Source: Salinisphaera hydrothermalis
Lineage (GTDB): Bacteria; Pseudomonadota; Gammaproteobacteria; Nevskiales; Salinisphaeraceae
NCBI RefSeq assembly: GCF_040361195.1
Contig: NZ_APNE01000008.1
Direction: 5' to 3' (one strand)
Length of the DNA stretch: 64,000 bases
Part shown: in pieces, positions 9,263 to 17,680 of the stretch
Layout: every line of letters begins with the position of its first letter
Numbering within the stretch: position 1 is the stretch's first letter
The notes under the pieces: model-generated
Seen by the model: the letters and a program-made list of their open reading frames with translations, nothing else
Database searches by the model: none
What the model was told of the DNA's origin: nothing
Program-made: the position numbers and the translations under genes

Positions 9263-10024
9263 ATGACGACTCGGGTCGTATTCAATCAGAAAGGCGGGGT
9301 CGGCAAGACCACGGTGCTTGCCAATCTTGCCGCGATCGCCGCCGAACGCGGCAAGCGAACGCTGGTGATCGATCTGGATGCCCAGTGCAATGCCAGCCAG
9401 TACCTGTTGTCGTCGGACGGCCGCCAGGCGGAGTGCGGCAGCGCCGATTTCTTCGAGGCCACGCTGGAGCGCGGCCGGCGCGGCGACGACCTGGCCGACT
9501 ATGTCACCGAGACACCGTTCGACAATCTCTCGATCATCGCCGCCCATCCCGATCTGGAGTCGATCCGGGTCAAGCTCGAGGCCAAGCACAAGATCTACAA
9601 GCTGCGTCAGGCGCTGGAAAAGCTCGACGACTACGACGAGATCTTCATCGACACGCCGCCGGCGCTGAATTTCTATTCCCAGTCGGCGCTGATCGCGGCC
9701 GATCGCGTGCTCGTGCCCTTCGACTGCGACGATTTCGCGCGCCAGGCGCTCTATGCCCTGTTCGACAACATCCACGAGATTCAGGAGGACCACAACCCAG
9801 CGCTGGCGGTCGACGGCATCGTGGTCAATCAGTTCCAGCCGCGCGCCAGACTGCCGCAGCGCATGCTGGCCGAACTGACCGAGGAAGGCCATCCGATCAT
9901 CGATGCCCACGTCACCAGCTCGGTCAAGGTGCGCGAGTCGCACGATGCCTCGATTCCGTTGATCCACTATGCGCCCGGCCATAAGGTCACCCAGCAGCTC
10001 GTCGCGTTATACGACAAGCTCTGA
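9263..10024 (+). CDS. ParA family ATPase (orphan)
   Basis: 253-residue deviant-Walker ATPase of the ParA/Soj/MinD family. The KGGVGKTT motif (residues 10-17) contains both signature lysines, and DLDAQCNAS and DTPPALNFYSQ provide the Walker A' and B regions. ParA ATPases position DNA or protein cargo. No parB-like gene or visible parS-type repeats lie beside it, so it is not the chromosomal segregation pair as such; a role in positioning another cargo is possible. Start ATG 9263 is 51 bp after the sirtuin stop. Confidence 0.85.
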   Translation: MTTRVVFNQKGGVGKTTVLANLAAIAAERGKRTLVIDLDAQCNASQYLLSSDGRQAECGSADFFEATLERGRRGDDLADYVTETPFDNLSIIAAHPDLESIRVKLEAKHKIYKLRQALEKLDDYDEIFIDTPPALNFYSQSALIAADRVLVPFDCDDFARQALYALFDNIHEIQEDHNPALAVDGIVVNQFQPRARLPQRMLAELTEEGHPIIDAHVTSSVKVRESHDASIPLIHYAPGHKVTQQLVALYDKL

Positions 10025-10061
10025 ACGCATCGGGATCGAGCGCACCTGCGTTGTTTAGGAT

Positions 10062-11528
10062 ATGAACGTTCGATCACGGCAACGAATACGACGCGCAGCG
10101 ATCGGGCTCATCGCCCTGGCGGCCACGCTGACGGCCTTGAGTGTCGCGCTGGCCTCGAGCAACGATAATGCGGCGCGCGAAATATCCATCGACGGCGCCA
10201 TCGGGCCGGCGATCGGCAATTACGTGGTCGACGAGATCAAGCAAGCGGACGCCGATCACGTGCCGGTCATCATCCTGCGGCTGGATACGCCCGGCGGACT
10301 GTCGGCGTCCATGCGTGATATCGTCAAGGCGATCCTGGCCTCGCCCGTGCCAGTCATTGGTTATGTCGCGCCCTCGGGCGCCCGCGCGGCGAGCGCGGGG
10401 ACCTATATTCTGTATGCAACGAATATCGCCGCCATGGCGCCGGCCACCAATCTGGGCGCTGCCACCCCGATCGAACTCGGCGGCTCCGATGATGCCGGGC
10501 AGCCCGACTCGTCGGCCTCCGGCGACGGTCAGAATCAGAACCCGAAGAACGACAAGTCGAACAAGAACCCGACGCCCGACCTGTCCAATGGCGCCACCGA
10601 GCGGCGCAAGCAGGTCAACGACGCGGTCGCCTACATCCGCAGCCTGGCCGAGCGCCGCGGGCGTAATGCCGACTGGGCGGAGCAGGCCGTACGCCAGGCC
10701 GCGAGCCTGAGCGCGGAGCAGGCCGAAAAGAAACATGTGATCGATCTCATCGCCGACAACGAACAAGCGCTGCTCAAGGCGGTCGACGGCAAGAAGGTCG
10801 ATACGGCCGCTGGAACCGTGACGCTGCATACCGCGGGGCTGGCGATCGAAACACGCACGCCGGGCTGGCGTACTTCGCTGCTCGCGATCATCACCGACCC
10901 GACCGTCGCTTATCTGTTGTTCATGATCGGCATCGTCGGTCTAGCCGCCGAAGCCTTGGCGCCCGGCGCCACCCTGCCCGGCACGGTCGGCGGCATCAGC
11001 CTTATCGCTGCCCTGTTCGCCTTTCATGTCATGCCGGTCAGTTACAGTGGCGCCGCCCTGATCGTGCTCGGCGTGCTGCTGTTCGTGGCGGAAGCGTTCG
11101 TGCCGAGTTTCGGTGCGCTCGGGCTCGGCGGCATCGTGGCGATCGTATTCGGGTCGATCATGCTCATGGACAGCAGCGCGCCGGGGTACGATGTCTCCAT
11201 GGGCGTCATCATCGGCATAGCCATCGCCGCCGCGCTGATACTGGCGCTGATGGTCGCGCTGTTTGCCCGCTCGCGTCGCGCGCATATTGAAACCGGCTAC
11301 GAAGGCCTGGTCGGCCGCGACTGCACGGCACTCGACGATTTCGATCGCGAAGGCCGCGTCTGGTTGCACGGCGAATCCTGGCGCGCCGTCAGCGAAACGC
11401 CGGTGGTACGCAATCAGACGCTCACCGTGACCGGCGTCGAAGGCCTGACGGTCTTTGTACGTCCACGCACGGCTACGACCACGCCCGACCCTCCGAACAA
11501 CGCCGGCCGACGGCCGGAAGGATCGTAA
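10062..11528 (+). CDS. NfeD family membrane serine protease (ClpP-class domain plus NfeD-C)
   Basis: 488-residue membrane protein. A signal peptide or anchor (residues about 10-32) is followed by a ClpP/SppA-like protease domain with the nucleophile in GARAASAGTY (S111) and a likely general base K183 in ERRKQVNDA. A polar Asn/Gly/Lys-rich insert (about 142-175) separates the two. Four to five membrane helices (about 265-400) and a small OB-fold NfeD-C domain (about 410-470) follow. The family cleaves stomatin-like proteins, and the stomatin homologue starts 2 bp downstream, the classic partner pair acting in membrane quality control. Confidence 0.92.
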   Translation: MNVRSRQRIRRAAIGLIALAATLTALSVALASSNDNAAREISIDGAIGPAIGNYVVDEIKQADADHVPVIILRLDTPGGLSASMRDIVKAILASPVPVIGYVAPSGARAASAGTYILYATNIAAMAPATNLGAATPIELGGSDDAGQPDSSASGDGQNQNPKNDKSNKNPTPDLSNGATERRKQVNDAVAYIRSLAERRGRNADWAEQAVRQAASLSAEQAEKKHVIDLIADNEQALLKAVDGKKVDTAAGTVTLHTAGLAIETRTPGWRTSLLAIITDPTVAYLLFMIGIVGLAAEALAPGATLPGTVGGISLIAALFAFHVMPVSYSGAALIVLGVLLFVAEAFVPSFGALGLGGIVAIVFGSIMLMDSSAPGYDVSMGVIIGIAIAAALILALMVALFARSRRAHIETGYEGLVGRDCTALDDFDREGRVWLHGESWRAVSETPVVRNQTLTVTGVEGLTVFVRPRTATTTPDPPNNAGRRPEGS

Positions 11529-11530
11529 TC

Positions 11531-12322
11531 ATGTTCATCAACGTCGTGATCGCCGTGATCGTGCTGCTGGCGCTCTTCGTCTTCGCTTCGATCAAGATTC
11601 TGCCGGAATATGAGCGCGGCGTGATGTTCACGCTCGGCCGCATGACCGGCGTGAAAGGGCCGGGCATTTTCCTGGTCATTCCGGTCATCCAGAAGATGAT
11701 CAAGGTCGACATGCGCGTGACCGTCATGGACGTGCCGGCCCAGGAAGTCATCTCGCGCGACAACGTCTCGGTCCAGGTCAACGCAGTGGTGTATTTCCGC
11801 GTGATCGAGGCCAACAAGGCGATCGTCGAGGTCGAGAACTTCTATGCTGCCATCAGCCAGCTGTCGCAGACCACGCTGCGCAGCGTGCTCGGCCAGCACG
11901 AGCTCGACGACATGCTCGCCGAACGCGAGAAGCTCAACGCGCATATTCAGGAAATCCTGGACCGTCAGACCGATGCCTGGGGCATCAAAGTCGCCAATGT
12001 CGAAATCAAACAGGTCGAACTCGACGAAAGCATGACTCGAGCGATCGCCCGCCAGGCCGAGGCCGAACGCTCGCGGCGCGCCAAGATCATCAATGCCGAA
12101 GGCGAGCTTCAGGCCGCGGAGAATCTGCGGGCGGCCGCGCGCGAGCTGTCGCACGAGCCGCAGGCCATGCAGCTGCGTTATCTGCAGACGCTGCTGGATA
12201 TGGGCAACAACGAGAACGCGACCATCGTGTTCCCGCTGCCCATGGATCTAATCGAGCCGCTGCTCAAGAGCGCCCGACGTACCGACGATGGCAACCGAGA
12301 TGCCGGCTCAGGCGCCCAGTAA
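11531..12322 (+). CDS. SPFH/slipin family membrane protein (stomatin-like)
   Basis: 263-residue slipin with one N-terminal membrane segment (residues about 3-20), then an SPFH/band 7 domain (LPEYERGVMFTLGR onward) and an Ala/Glu-rich C-terminal coiled region (ARQAEAERSRRAKI). It is expected to oligomerise at the inner membrane and to be the substrate or scaffold of the NfeD protease encoded 2 bp upstream. The last 15 bp overlap the end of the convergent carboxypeptidase-like gene. Confidence 0.92.
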   Translation: MFINVVIAVIVLLALFVFASIKILPEYERGVMFTLGRMTGVKGPGIFLVIPVIQKMIKVDMRVTVMDVPAQEVISRDNVSVQVNAVVYFRVIEANKAIVEVENFYAAISQLSQTTLRSVLGQHELDDMLAEREKLNAHIQEILDRQTDAWGIKVANVEIKQVELDESMTRAIARQAEAERSRRAKIINAEGELQAAENLRAAARELSHEPQAMQLRYLQTLLDMGNNENATIVFPLPMDLIEPLLKSARRTDDGNRDAGSGAQ

Positions 12323-13456
12323 TAGCTCGACGTTGTCGTAGGCGCGGCCGAAGAAACTGCCGCGTTTGACCGTGGCACCGGCATAAATCGGGACTTCTCG
12401 CAGCAGCCGGTCGTTGTAGAGAATGCGCAGTTGGCCCAGCCTGGCGCCCTTGTGCACGGGCGCCATCACGCGCGCGGGCAAACGTGCCTGATAGACCAGC
12501 GCGTTGCGTTGGCCGCGTGGGTAAGCCACGTTGACGGCGCCCCGTGCGATCACCGGCAGGCGATCATCGGCGCCGTCCCAGATGCGCAGGCTCTTGATCG
12601 GCCGGTCGGCGGGCCAGACCGTGCCACTTCGATAGTAGCGAAATGCGTAGTTGATCAAGGCGTCGCATTCATGCTTGCGCGCGAGCGCCGAGCGTGCGCC
12701 GAGCACGACTGCGATGACCCGCATGCCGTCGGCGCTCGCCGAGGCGGCCAGATGATACCCGGCGGACTGCTCGTACCCGGTCACTCCACCGTCGACCCGC
12801 GGGTCGGACCAGAGCAGAGAATTCCGGTTGTATTGTTTGATGCCGTCGTATGTGAAGACCCGCTGATTGAAATACCGGTGGTAGTAGCGCGGGAATCGGT
12901 GCACCAGCGCGGCGTAAAGCCGTGCCATGTCCGTAGCGCTCACGTATTGCCCCGACGCCGGCAAACCGGTCACGTTGACAAAATGCGTATGCCCAAGATC
13001 GAGCCGAGCGGCGTAGCGGTTCATGTAAATGACGAAGGTGCTCGTCGTACCGGCGATAGACTGCGCGAGCTCCACGGCCGCGTCGTTGCCCGCCGTCGTG
13101 ATCAGGCCATGCAACAGCTGATTCACCGAGACCTTGTCGCCGACTTTGAGAAACATCCGTGAGCCGCTCGTACGCCACGCTTTCTTGCTGACGGTTAACT
13201 CGGTCTGCGGCGACAGCCGACCGTGGCGCATTGCATCAAACACGATATAGCTGACCATCAGTTTGGCGAAGCTGGCCGGCGCGATTTCCTCATCTGGATG
13301 TTTCGCGACCAACGTCTGGCCGGACCGATAAGTGGTCAGAATATAACTCGGCGCGCCCAACGCTCGCGGTGCCGGTACCCGCGGCGCATCGGCCCGTGCG
13401 AGTGGCACCATCGTCCACGAGATCGCCAGAGTCAGACATGTGAGCCATGCCTTCAT
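12308..13456 (-). CDS. D-alanyl-D-alanine carboxypeptidase family protein with altered active-site motifs
   Basis: Low-molecular-mass penicillin-binding protein of the DacA/DacC (PBP5/6) type, 382 residues: signal peptide (cut near ARA-DA, residue 23), peptidase S11 domain, then the C-terminal PBP5-like domain. The SxxK motif is intact (S62-F-A-K65). The second motif, normally SGN, reads AGN (122-124), and the KTG motif reads VTG (225-227), within a context otherwise typical of the family (NRNSLLW..., SAGYHLAASA). I checked the codons: GTG encodes the Val in place of Lys. Catalysis is therefore doubtful and it may be a non-catalytic peptidoglycan-binding homologue. The ATG is preceded by AAAGGAG. 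Confidence 0.85.
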   Translation of the reverse strand: MKAWLTCLTLAISWTMVPLARADAPRVPAPRALGAPSYILTTYRSGQTLVAKHPDEEIAPASFAKLMVSYIVFDAMRHGRLSPQTELTVSKKAWRTSGSRMFLKVGDKVSVNQLLHGLITTAGNDAAVELAQSIAGTTSTFVIYMNRYAARLDLGHTHFVNVTGLPASGQYVSATDMARLYAALVHRFPRYYHRYFNQRVFTYDGIKQYNRNSLLWSDPRVDGGVTGYEQSAGYHLAASASADGMRVIAVVLGARSALARKHECDALINYAFRYYRSGTVWPADRPIKSLRIWDGADDRLPVIARGAVNVAYPRGQRNALVYQARLPARVMAPVHKGARLGQLRILYNDRLLREVPIYAGATVKRGSFFGRAYDNVELLLGA

Positions 13457-13896
13457 GAGGGGTTGCTCCTTTCACCGAGCCCGCTTGTCGAAGGTGTGCG
13501 GCACATCACTGTTCCAGTCACCACGGCGTAACAGGCGTCGTGGCCGGCTCAGTGATCGGGCCCGTATTCGGCGCAGACATGCGACAGACGATGCGCGCCG
13601 GCGGCGCCGTCGGTCGCAGCAACGCAACACATGCCACTCGATTCATTGATGGTCCAGATTGCGATCTACTGACATAACCTGCCCTCACCTGACGTCCTCG
13701 GGCCAGAACCGAACTCAGGCTCTCGCAGCGCGCCGAATCGCTGCGCTGACTCGACGGCAGCGAGTGAGCGTTTACGGTGACGCAGCCGCCGGTTCAGCTG
13801 GCGTATCGGGTTCGATAAGCCCGCCCCGACGGGCCCGCAATAAGCTATCAGGCCGGCAGTCGCGCCCCCGAACGAATCGACAGTACGAACCGGCCA
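13457..13896. other. intergenic region without a credible gene
   Basis: About 440 bp upstream of the carboxypeptidase-like gene, containing its ribosome-binding site and presumably its promoter. A hairpin CGCAGCG-N8-CGCTGCG lies at 13724-13745. Short open frames here show no recognisable protein and poor coding character. No transposase remnant is seen. Confidence 0.5.
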
Positions 13897-14000
13897 GGCG
13901 GCGTTGCATACCTTGACCGTAGGGCCGCCACGCTCGGCGGCATGCGCCTTGCCCGACACGATGGGCGGGCCTCATGCGGTGGCGTCTCTCGTGACGACAC
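13897..14000 (+). repeat. decayed partial copy of the adjacent MITE-like element
   Basis: This stretch aligns with the right half of the intact element at about 14191-14290. Shared blocks include GGCGGCGTTGC and, after a gap, a GCCACG...GGCG...GCGCCTTGCC-GACACGAT run. It lacks recognisable terminal repeats. It lies directly next to the intact copy in the same orientation, so either one element inserted into or beside an old one, or a tandem copy decayed. Confidence 0.55.
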
Positions 14001-14006
14001 GCCATA

Positions 14007-14301
14007 GGGTCTGTTGAGGTTTCGTGCGAGTCCGCGCCAAGCGCTGTTTGGCGGCAAGACGAGGCGTAGCGAACGTGGCGTAGTCGTTCTACGCGAGAGA
14101 GCTATAACGCTGTATTGCCGTCGTGTCGTTAATTTAAGGGCGCTTGTCCCTTCGGGTTGGGCCGCCCATAAAAAATTAACCAGGGGCGCCCGGCGGCGTT
14201 GCGAGTCTGGGTCGGGGCTCGCCACGACGCGGCGACTCGCGCCTTGCCGGACACGATTTGCGGACGCCAACGCGGCGCTCGCACGAAACCTCAACAGACC
14301 C
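14007..14301 (+). mobile_element. MITE-like non-coding element, intact copy (295 bp)
   Basis: Bounded by perfect 24-bp inverted terminal repeats (14007-14030, beginning GGGTCTGTTGAGG; 14278-14301) and flanked by TA on both sides (14005-14006, 14302-14303), consistent with a TA target duplication. No open frame inside resembles a transposase. The centre is a palindrome with 8-bp AT-rich arms GTTAATTT / AAATTAAC (14128-14135, 14173-14180) and inner GGGCG/CGCCC arms. A second copy lies inverted at 42331-42608. The TIR start and TA duplication recall IS5-type (IS427 group) or IS630 elements, but the parent IS is not in the window. Confidence 0.8.
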
Positions 14302-14948
14302 TAGTCCAAGGCATGCCTCGTAGGTGCGGCGGTCGCCGGCACTGCAAATGGCTGGCCCTCGACGGCCGCGACCCGTTGAGCCAGGCCCATCAGCATGGCG
14401 GCCGTGGCGCCCCAGATATGGTCGCCTTCGAAATCGATCGAATAGATGCGGTAATCGATTCCGTTCCGCTGCAGCACTTCGCTTCGATAATGCGTGGCGT
14501 CCATCGCATAGGCCATCGGCACGCGAAAAATACGCGCGACCTCGACACCATCGGGTTCGAGCGGCTGACCGGGCTCTACCCATCCCACGAACGGACTGAT
14601 CTCGAATCCGGTGACCGTGCGGTAAGTCGGCAAACGGCCCATCAATTCGACGGCGGTGCGTGCAAGGCCGATTTCTTCGTGGCATTCACGAAGCGCGGCA
14701 TCAGCCGGCCCGGCATCGCCCGCGTCGAGACGACCGCCCGGAAAGCTGATCTGGCCGGGATGATGACGCAGCGCATGGCTGCGTTCGGTGAACAGGATGC
14801 GTGGCGTAGCGGTCGCTTCGATTCCGATCAACACCGCCGCCGGCCGCGTGGCATGCCTCGCGCGCCGAGCATCCGACGCCGGCAGATCGTCGGCAACCGG
14901 CACATCGGGTGCCAGCGCCGCTTCAATCCGTTGTCGCCACATATGCAC
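14301..14948 (-). CDS. nudL: Nudix hydrolase, CoA pyrophosphatase type
   Basis: 215-residue Nudix enzyme resembling E. coli NudL/YeaB, which splits CoA and its derivatives to 3',5'-ADP and 4'-phosphopantetheine. The UPF0035-style region HHPGQISFPGGRLDAGD leads into the Nudix box core RECHEEIGL (residues about 88-96). A long family C-terminal half follows. The stop codon TAG (14303-14301) is made of the TA target site plus the first base of the MITE terminal repeat, so insertion of the element set the present C-terminus (tail ATAAPTRHALD). It follows the small conserved gene by 10 bp and is probably co-transcribed with it. Confidence 0.85.
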   Translation of the reverse strand: MHMWRQRIEAALAPDVPVADDLPASDARRARHATRPAAVLIGIEATATPRILFTERSHALRHHPGQISFPGGRLDAGDAGPADAALRECHEEIGLARTAVELMGRLPTYRTVTGFEISPFVGWVEPGQPLEPDGVEVARIFRVPMAYAMDATHYRSEVLQRNGIDYRIYSIDFEGDHIWGATAAMLMGLAQRVAAVEGQPFAVPATAAPTRHALD

Positions 14949-14958
14949 CGCGGCGGCG

Positions 14959-15288
14959 TCAGTCGCCCGATTTAAGCTTGTTGGCGTACCCCTTGGTGAG
15001 CTCCTGGAAGCGCGGCGTCAGCCCGGTATCGGCATACATCGGATCGCCCAGGTCATCGTAGCCGGCGACTTCTTCGCCCGGCTGATAAGAAAACGAACTG
15101 GCGAGTTCATCAAGCGCACAGGCCAACAGATCGGTAATGATTCGCTCACGCGTGAGGCCCGGGAACATCTCCGCCAGCGCTTCGATCTTGGCTGCGTCAT
15201 AGATCGGCAACTGTACCGCGTAACTTTGGTCCGTACGCGGCTCGCCCGCACTCGATTGCCACTGCGAGACCAGCTCACTAATTTTCAT
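14959..15288 (-). CDS. small conserved protein (often labelled type 1 pili tip component)
   Basis: 109-residue soluble protein. I recognise the pattern MKISEL...YAVQLPIYDAAKIEALAEMFPG...GDPMYADTGLTPRF from a Pseudomonas family usually labelled pilin assembly or type 1 pili tip component. That label is not supported by anything I see: there is no signal peptide or pilin feature. Function unknown. AGGAG lies 10 nt before the ATG. It is the first gene of a two-gene unit with the Nudix hydrolase. Confidence 0.75.
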   Translation of the reverse strand: MKISELVSQWQSSAGEPRTDQSYAVQLPIYDAAKIEALAEMFPGLTRERIITDLLACALDELASSFSYQPGEEVAGYDDLGDPMYADTGLTPRFQELTKGYANKLKSGD

Positions 15289-15626
15289 TCCGCTTCATCT
15301 CCTGTTATCGCGGACCGAGCACCGCCCCATCGGCTGTCTCGGTAAACCATGTCAGTACGCATCGCCATTGTCAGGCCACGAAATCGCGCGCGCCAGCGTC
15401 AATGAAACGCAATGTCGTACCGCCCAGCTATTATCGCGCAAGTTGCCGCATCGCCAAGCTGAACCGGATCGTAAATCAAGGTCGGTTGCGAATCCCGACG
15501 CTGTACCGAACGCAACATGAAGCAATCGTCGTGCCGAGACGCGCGTTATGAGAACCTGCGATACACGTTGACCCCACCCCGGCCCGCTGCTAGCTTTGCC
15601 GCCACTCTACGAGGACCATCAAGCTT
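15289..15626. other. divergent intergenic region
   Basis: 338 bp between two divergently transcribed small genes. It holds the ribosome-binding sites of both (AGGAG on the minus side, GAGGA on the plus side) and presumably two promoters. I see no clear operator, repeat or RNA gene in it. Confidence 0.5.
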
Positions 15627-15887
15627 ATGGCCAAATCGGAAAAAACCTGGAGTCTCAAGGAAATAGACCAGGAGCGAGGCAGTACGAAGGGCGCTGCGTT
15701 TCTCGCATTCAAGCAACTCAAGGATAGTTTTGACGAGGGCCGTGATTTCTACTACCTGAGCGCTTCCGAGGATGCCGACGAAATCGAAAAGCTGCGTGAA
15801 GCCGGTCGCATCTATGCCACCACGGTCAATGCCATCCTGTTGACCGAAGCGGGTTATCTGGCGGTGGTCGATTATCTCGACGGCTAA
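15627..15887 (+). CDS. small conserved hypothetical protein
   Basis: 86-residue acidic soluble protein with no signal peptide or membrane segment. A helical N-terminal half (WSLKEIDQERGSTKGAAFLAFKQLKDSF) is followed by a DFYYLSASEDADEIEKLREAGRIYATTVNAILLTEAGYLAVVDYL stretch split over two predicted helices. I do not recognise a named domain; the pattern suggests a compact DNA- or protein-binding module, which is only a guess. GAGGA lies 12 nt upstream of the ATG. It is divergent from the upstream small gene and 111 bp ahead of the SCP2-domain gene. Confidence 0.7.
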   Translation: MAKSEKTWSLKEIDQERGSTKGAAFLAFKQLKDSFDEGRDFYYLSASEDADEIEKLREAGRIYATTVNAILLTEAGYLAVVDYLDG

Positions 15888-15998
15888 ACCCGGATAGCGC
15901 GCTTGGCATGACCGGCATGCACGCACGGCCATCGTTGGCAAAAAGCGGCGCCCTCACGCATCATAGCGGGCTGACCTGACGAGCCAGCCCACGGCCCG

Positions 15999-16319
15999 AT
16001 GCAAGACGCCCGCGAGCTTTTGACCCGACTGCCTCTATGTTTCAAGCCCGAGGCAGCCGGCGACCTGTCCATGACAGCCCAGTATTTGATCCGTAATCCG
16101 GTCTATATCACGATCGAAAACGGCCAGTGCAACGCCCATGAAGGGCTTGCGCCCAATCCTGACGTCACGCTCAAAGTCCGGGACGAGCATCTGATCAAGC
16201 TCATGACCGGTCGCATGCGCGGTCTGACGGCATTTCTTACTGGCCGGCTCAAGGTCGAAGGCAACTATATGCTGGCACAGAAGCTCCAGCAGGTCTTCGA
16301 CACCTCACGCCTGCGATGA
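15999..16319 (+). CDS. SCP2 sterol-binding domain protein
   Basis: 106-residue single-domain protein of the SCP2 lipid-carrier fold, with the family pattern of a hydrophobic N-terminal helix, VYITIENGQC, PDVTLKVRDEHLIKLMTGR and GRLKVEGNYMLAQKLQQVF. Such stand-alone SCP2 proteins (UbiT/UbiJ-like) bind hydrophobic ligands and some assist ubiquinone synthesis; which ligand applies here is unknown. Its stop overlaps the start of rsmJ (ATGA), so the two are translationally coupled. Confidence 0.8.
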   Translation: MQDARELLTRLPLCFKPEAAGDLSMTAQYLIRNPVYITIENGQCNAHEGLAPNPDVTLKVRDEHLIKLMTGRMRGLTAFLTGRLKVEGNYMLAQKLQQVFDTSRLR

Positions 16320-17095
16320 CCGAAGCCGCCGCTGCGGTGGCATGGCGGCTGGGCGCTGACCGCGCCGAGTCGGCCCAGGATCGTCAACATGCGGCCAATC
16401 TCGGCCTGACGCCGATTACCGACGTCCCGGCGCTGGGCTTTTACATCGAACGCGACGATGACGGGCTGGTGCTACGCCACGCGGCCGACCCGGCAGGCAC
16501 GGGTCTACGCTGCGCCCTGGCCGACACAGCAGAACTCGCGGATCGTCAGGCCGGCGGCCGACGCTCGCCCTTGGCCCGTGCGTTCGGCCTTCATCGACAC
16601 GCGCCGATGCGCGTTCTGGATACCACTGCTGGGCTCGCCCGCGACGCGGCCACGCTTGCCAGCCTCGGCTGCGACGTGACCGCGATCGAGCGCCAGCCGG
16701 CGCTGTACGCGCTCATCGAGGATGCCACGCAGCGCATTCATACCATGCCCGAGCAGCGCCCCGTCTGGTGGTCGCATTGGCAGTGGCCGGTACACGCGGA
16801 CGCCGCAGATTGGTTATCGGCCGACGCCGGTCGGAAGGCGTTCGACGCCATTTATATCGATCCGATGTTCGCCAGCCCGCGGCGCAAGTCGGCACCACAG
16901 AAAGCGCTCGCCTGGCTCGCCGAACTCGCGGGAACCGACGACGATGCCCCGGCCTTGCTCGAAATCGCCCGCGTCCACGCACGCCGCCGTGTGGTGGTCA
17001 AACAACATGCCCGCGCCGAACCGATGGCGCCGCCCGACCTGCAGATACGGGGGCGGGCCATCCGCTTCGATATCTATTTGACGCCGCGCGCCTGA
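16316..17095 (+). CDS. rsmJ: 16S rRNA (guanine-1516-N2)-methyltransferase
   Basis: 259-residue SAM-dependent RNA methyltransferase that modifies G1516 in helix 45 of 16S rRNA. The RsmJ/YhiQ core is clear: the SAM loop LDTTAGLARDAATLASLGCDVTAIER is split over residues about 99-125, then YIDPMFASPRRKS supplies the catalytic D-P-x-F-like loop. RRVVVKQHARAEP and the C-terminal GRAIRFDIYL follow, all matching E. coli RsmJ as I recall it. The start overlaps the SCP2 gene stop by 4 bp. Confidence 0.93.
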   Translation: MTEAAAAVAWRLGADRAESAQDRQHAANLGLTPITDVPALGFYIERDDDGLVLRHAADPAGTGLRCALADTAELADRQAGGRRSPLARAFGLHRHAPMRVLDTTAGLARDAATLASLGCDVTAIERQPALYALIEDATQRIHTMPEQRPVWWSHWQWPVHADAADWLSADAGRKAFDAIYIDPMFASPRRKSAPQKALAWLAELAGTDDDAPALLEIARVHARRRVVVKQHARAEPMAPPDLQIRGRAIRFDIYLTPRA

Positions 17096-17108
17096 GCGCG
17101 CCTATCGT

Positions 17109-17633
17109 TCAGATCGGCTGCAACTCGGCCAGAAAACGCCGATAGTTTTCGACGTAGTGCGCCGCGCCGTGCCCAAGCGCTTCAATTTCCTCGGGCCCGA
17201 GCTCGCGCTTGACGCGGCCCGGTGCGCCAATCACGAGGCTGTTGTCTGGAATCGTCTTGCCTTCGGGAATGAGCGTGCCCGCACCGATCAGGCAGTTCCG
17301 GCCGATCGTGGCGCCATTAAGTACCACGGCCTGGATGCCCACGAGGCTGTTATCGCCGATGGTGCAGCCGTGCAGCATCGCCTGATGGCCAACGGTGACG
17401 TGGGCACCGACGGTGAGCGGAAATCCCGGATCGGTATGCAGTACGCAGGCTTCTTGAATATTGCTGCCCTCGCCGATCGAGATCAGCTCCTGATCGCCGC
17501 GCAGCACGGCGTTGAACCAGATACTCGATCGTTCGGCCAACTGTACGCGCCCGATCACGGTCGCGTTGTCGGCGACGAAATAATCGCCGCTCGCGGGTAC
17601 TTTCGGAGCGATGTCACCCAATCGATAGCGCAT
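17109..17633 (-). CDS. gamma-carbonic anhydrase family protein
   Basis: 174-residue left-handed beta-helix protein of the gamma-CA/YrdA/PaaY group, built of hexapeptide repeats (for example VIGRVQLAERSSIW, SLVGIQAVVLNGATIGRN). Three metal-binding histidines are visible in VLHTDPG and VTVGHQAMLHGC. Some members are Zn or Fe carbonic anhydrases; many have unknown substrates. The start is the ATG at 17633 because GGAGGAG stands 7 nt upstream and homology begins there; a longer frame upstream is non-homologous. It follows tsaB by 47 bp on the same strand and converges on rsmJ. Confidence 0.9.
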   Translation of the reverse strand: MRYRLGDIAPKVPASGDYFVADNATVIGRVQLAERSSIWFNAVLRGDQELISIGEGSNIQEACVLHTDPGFPLTVGAHVTVGHQAMLHGCTIGDNSLVGIQAVVLNGATIGRNCLIGAGTLIPEGKTIPDNSLVIGAPGRVKRELGPEEIEALGHGAAHYVENYRRFLAELQPI

Positions 17634-17680
17634 GCACTTCTCCTCCGTTTTGTGATGCCGTATTGCGATACACGCCGACG

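Noticed and set aside
13457..14006. Transposase or gene remnant beside the MITE
   Set aside because: Open frames here show no DDE-type motif or recognisable protein in any frame.
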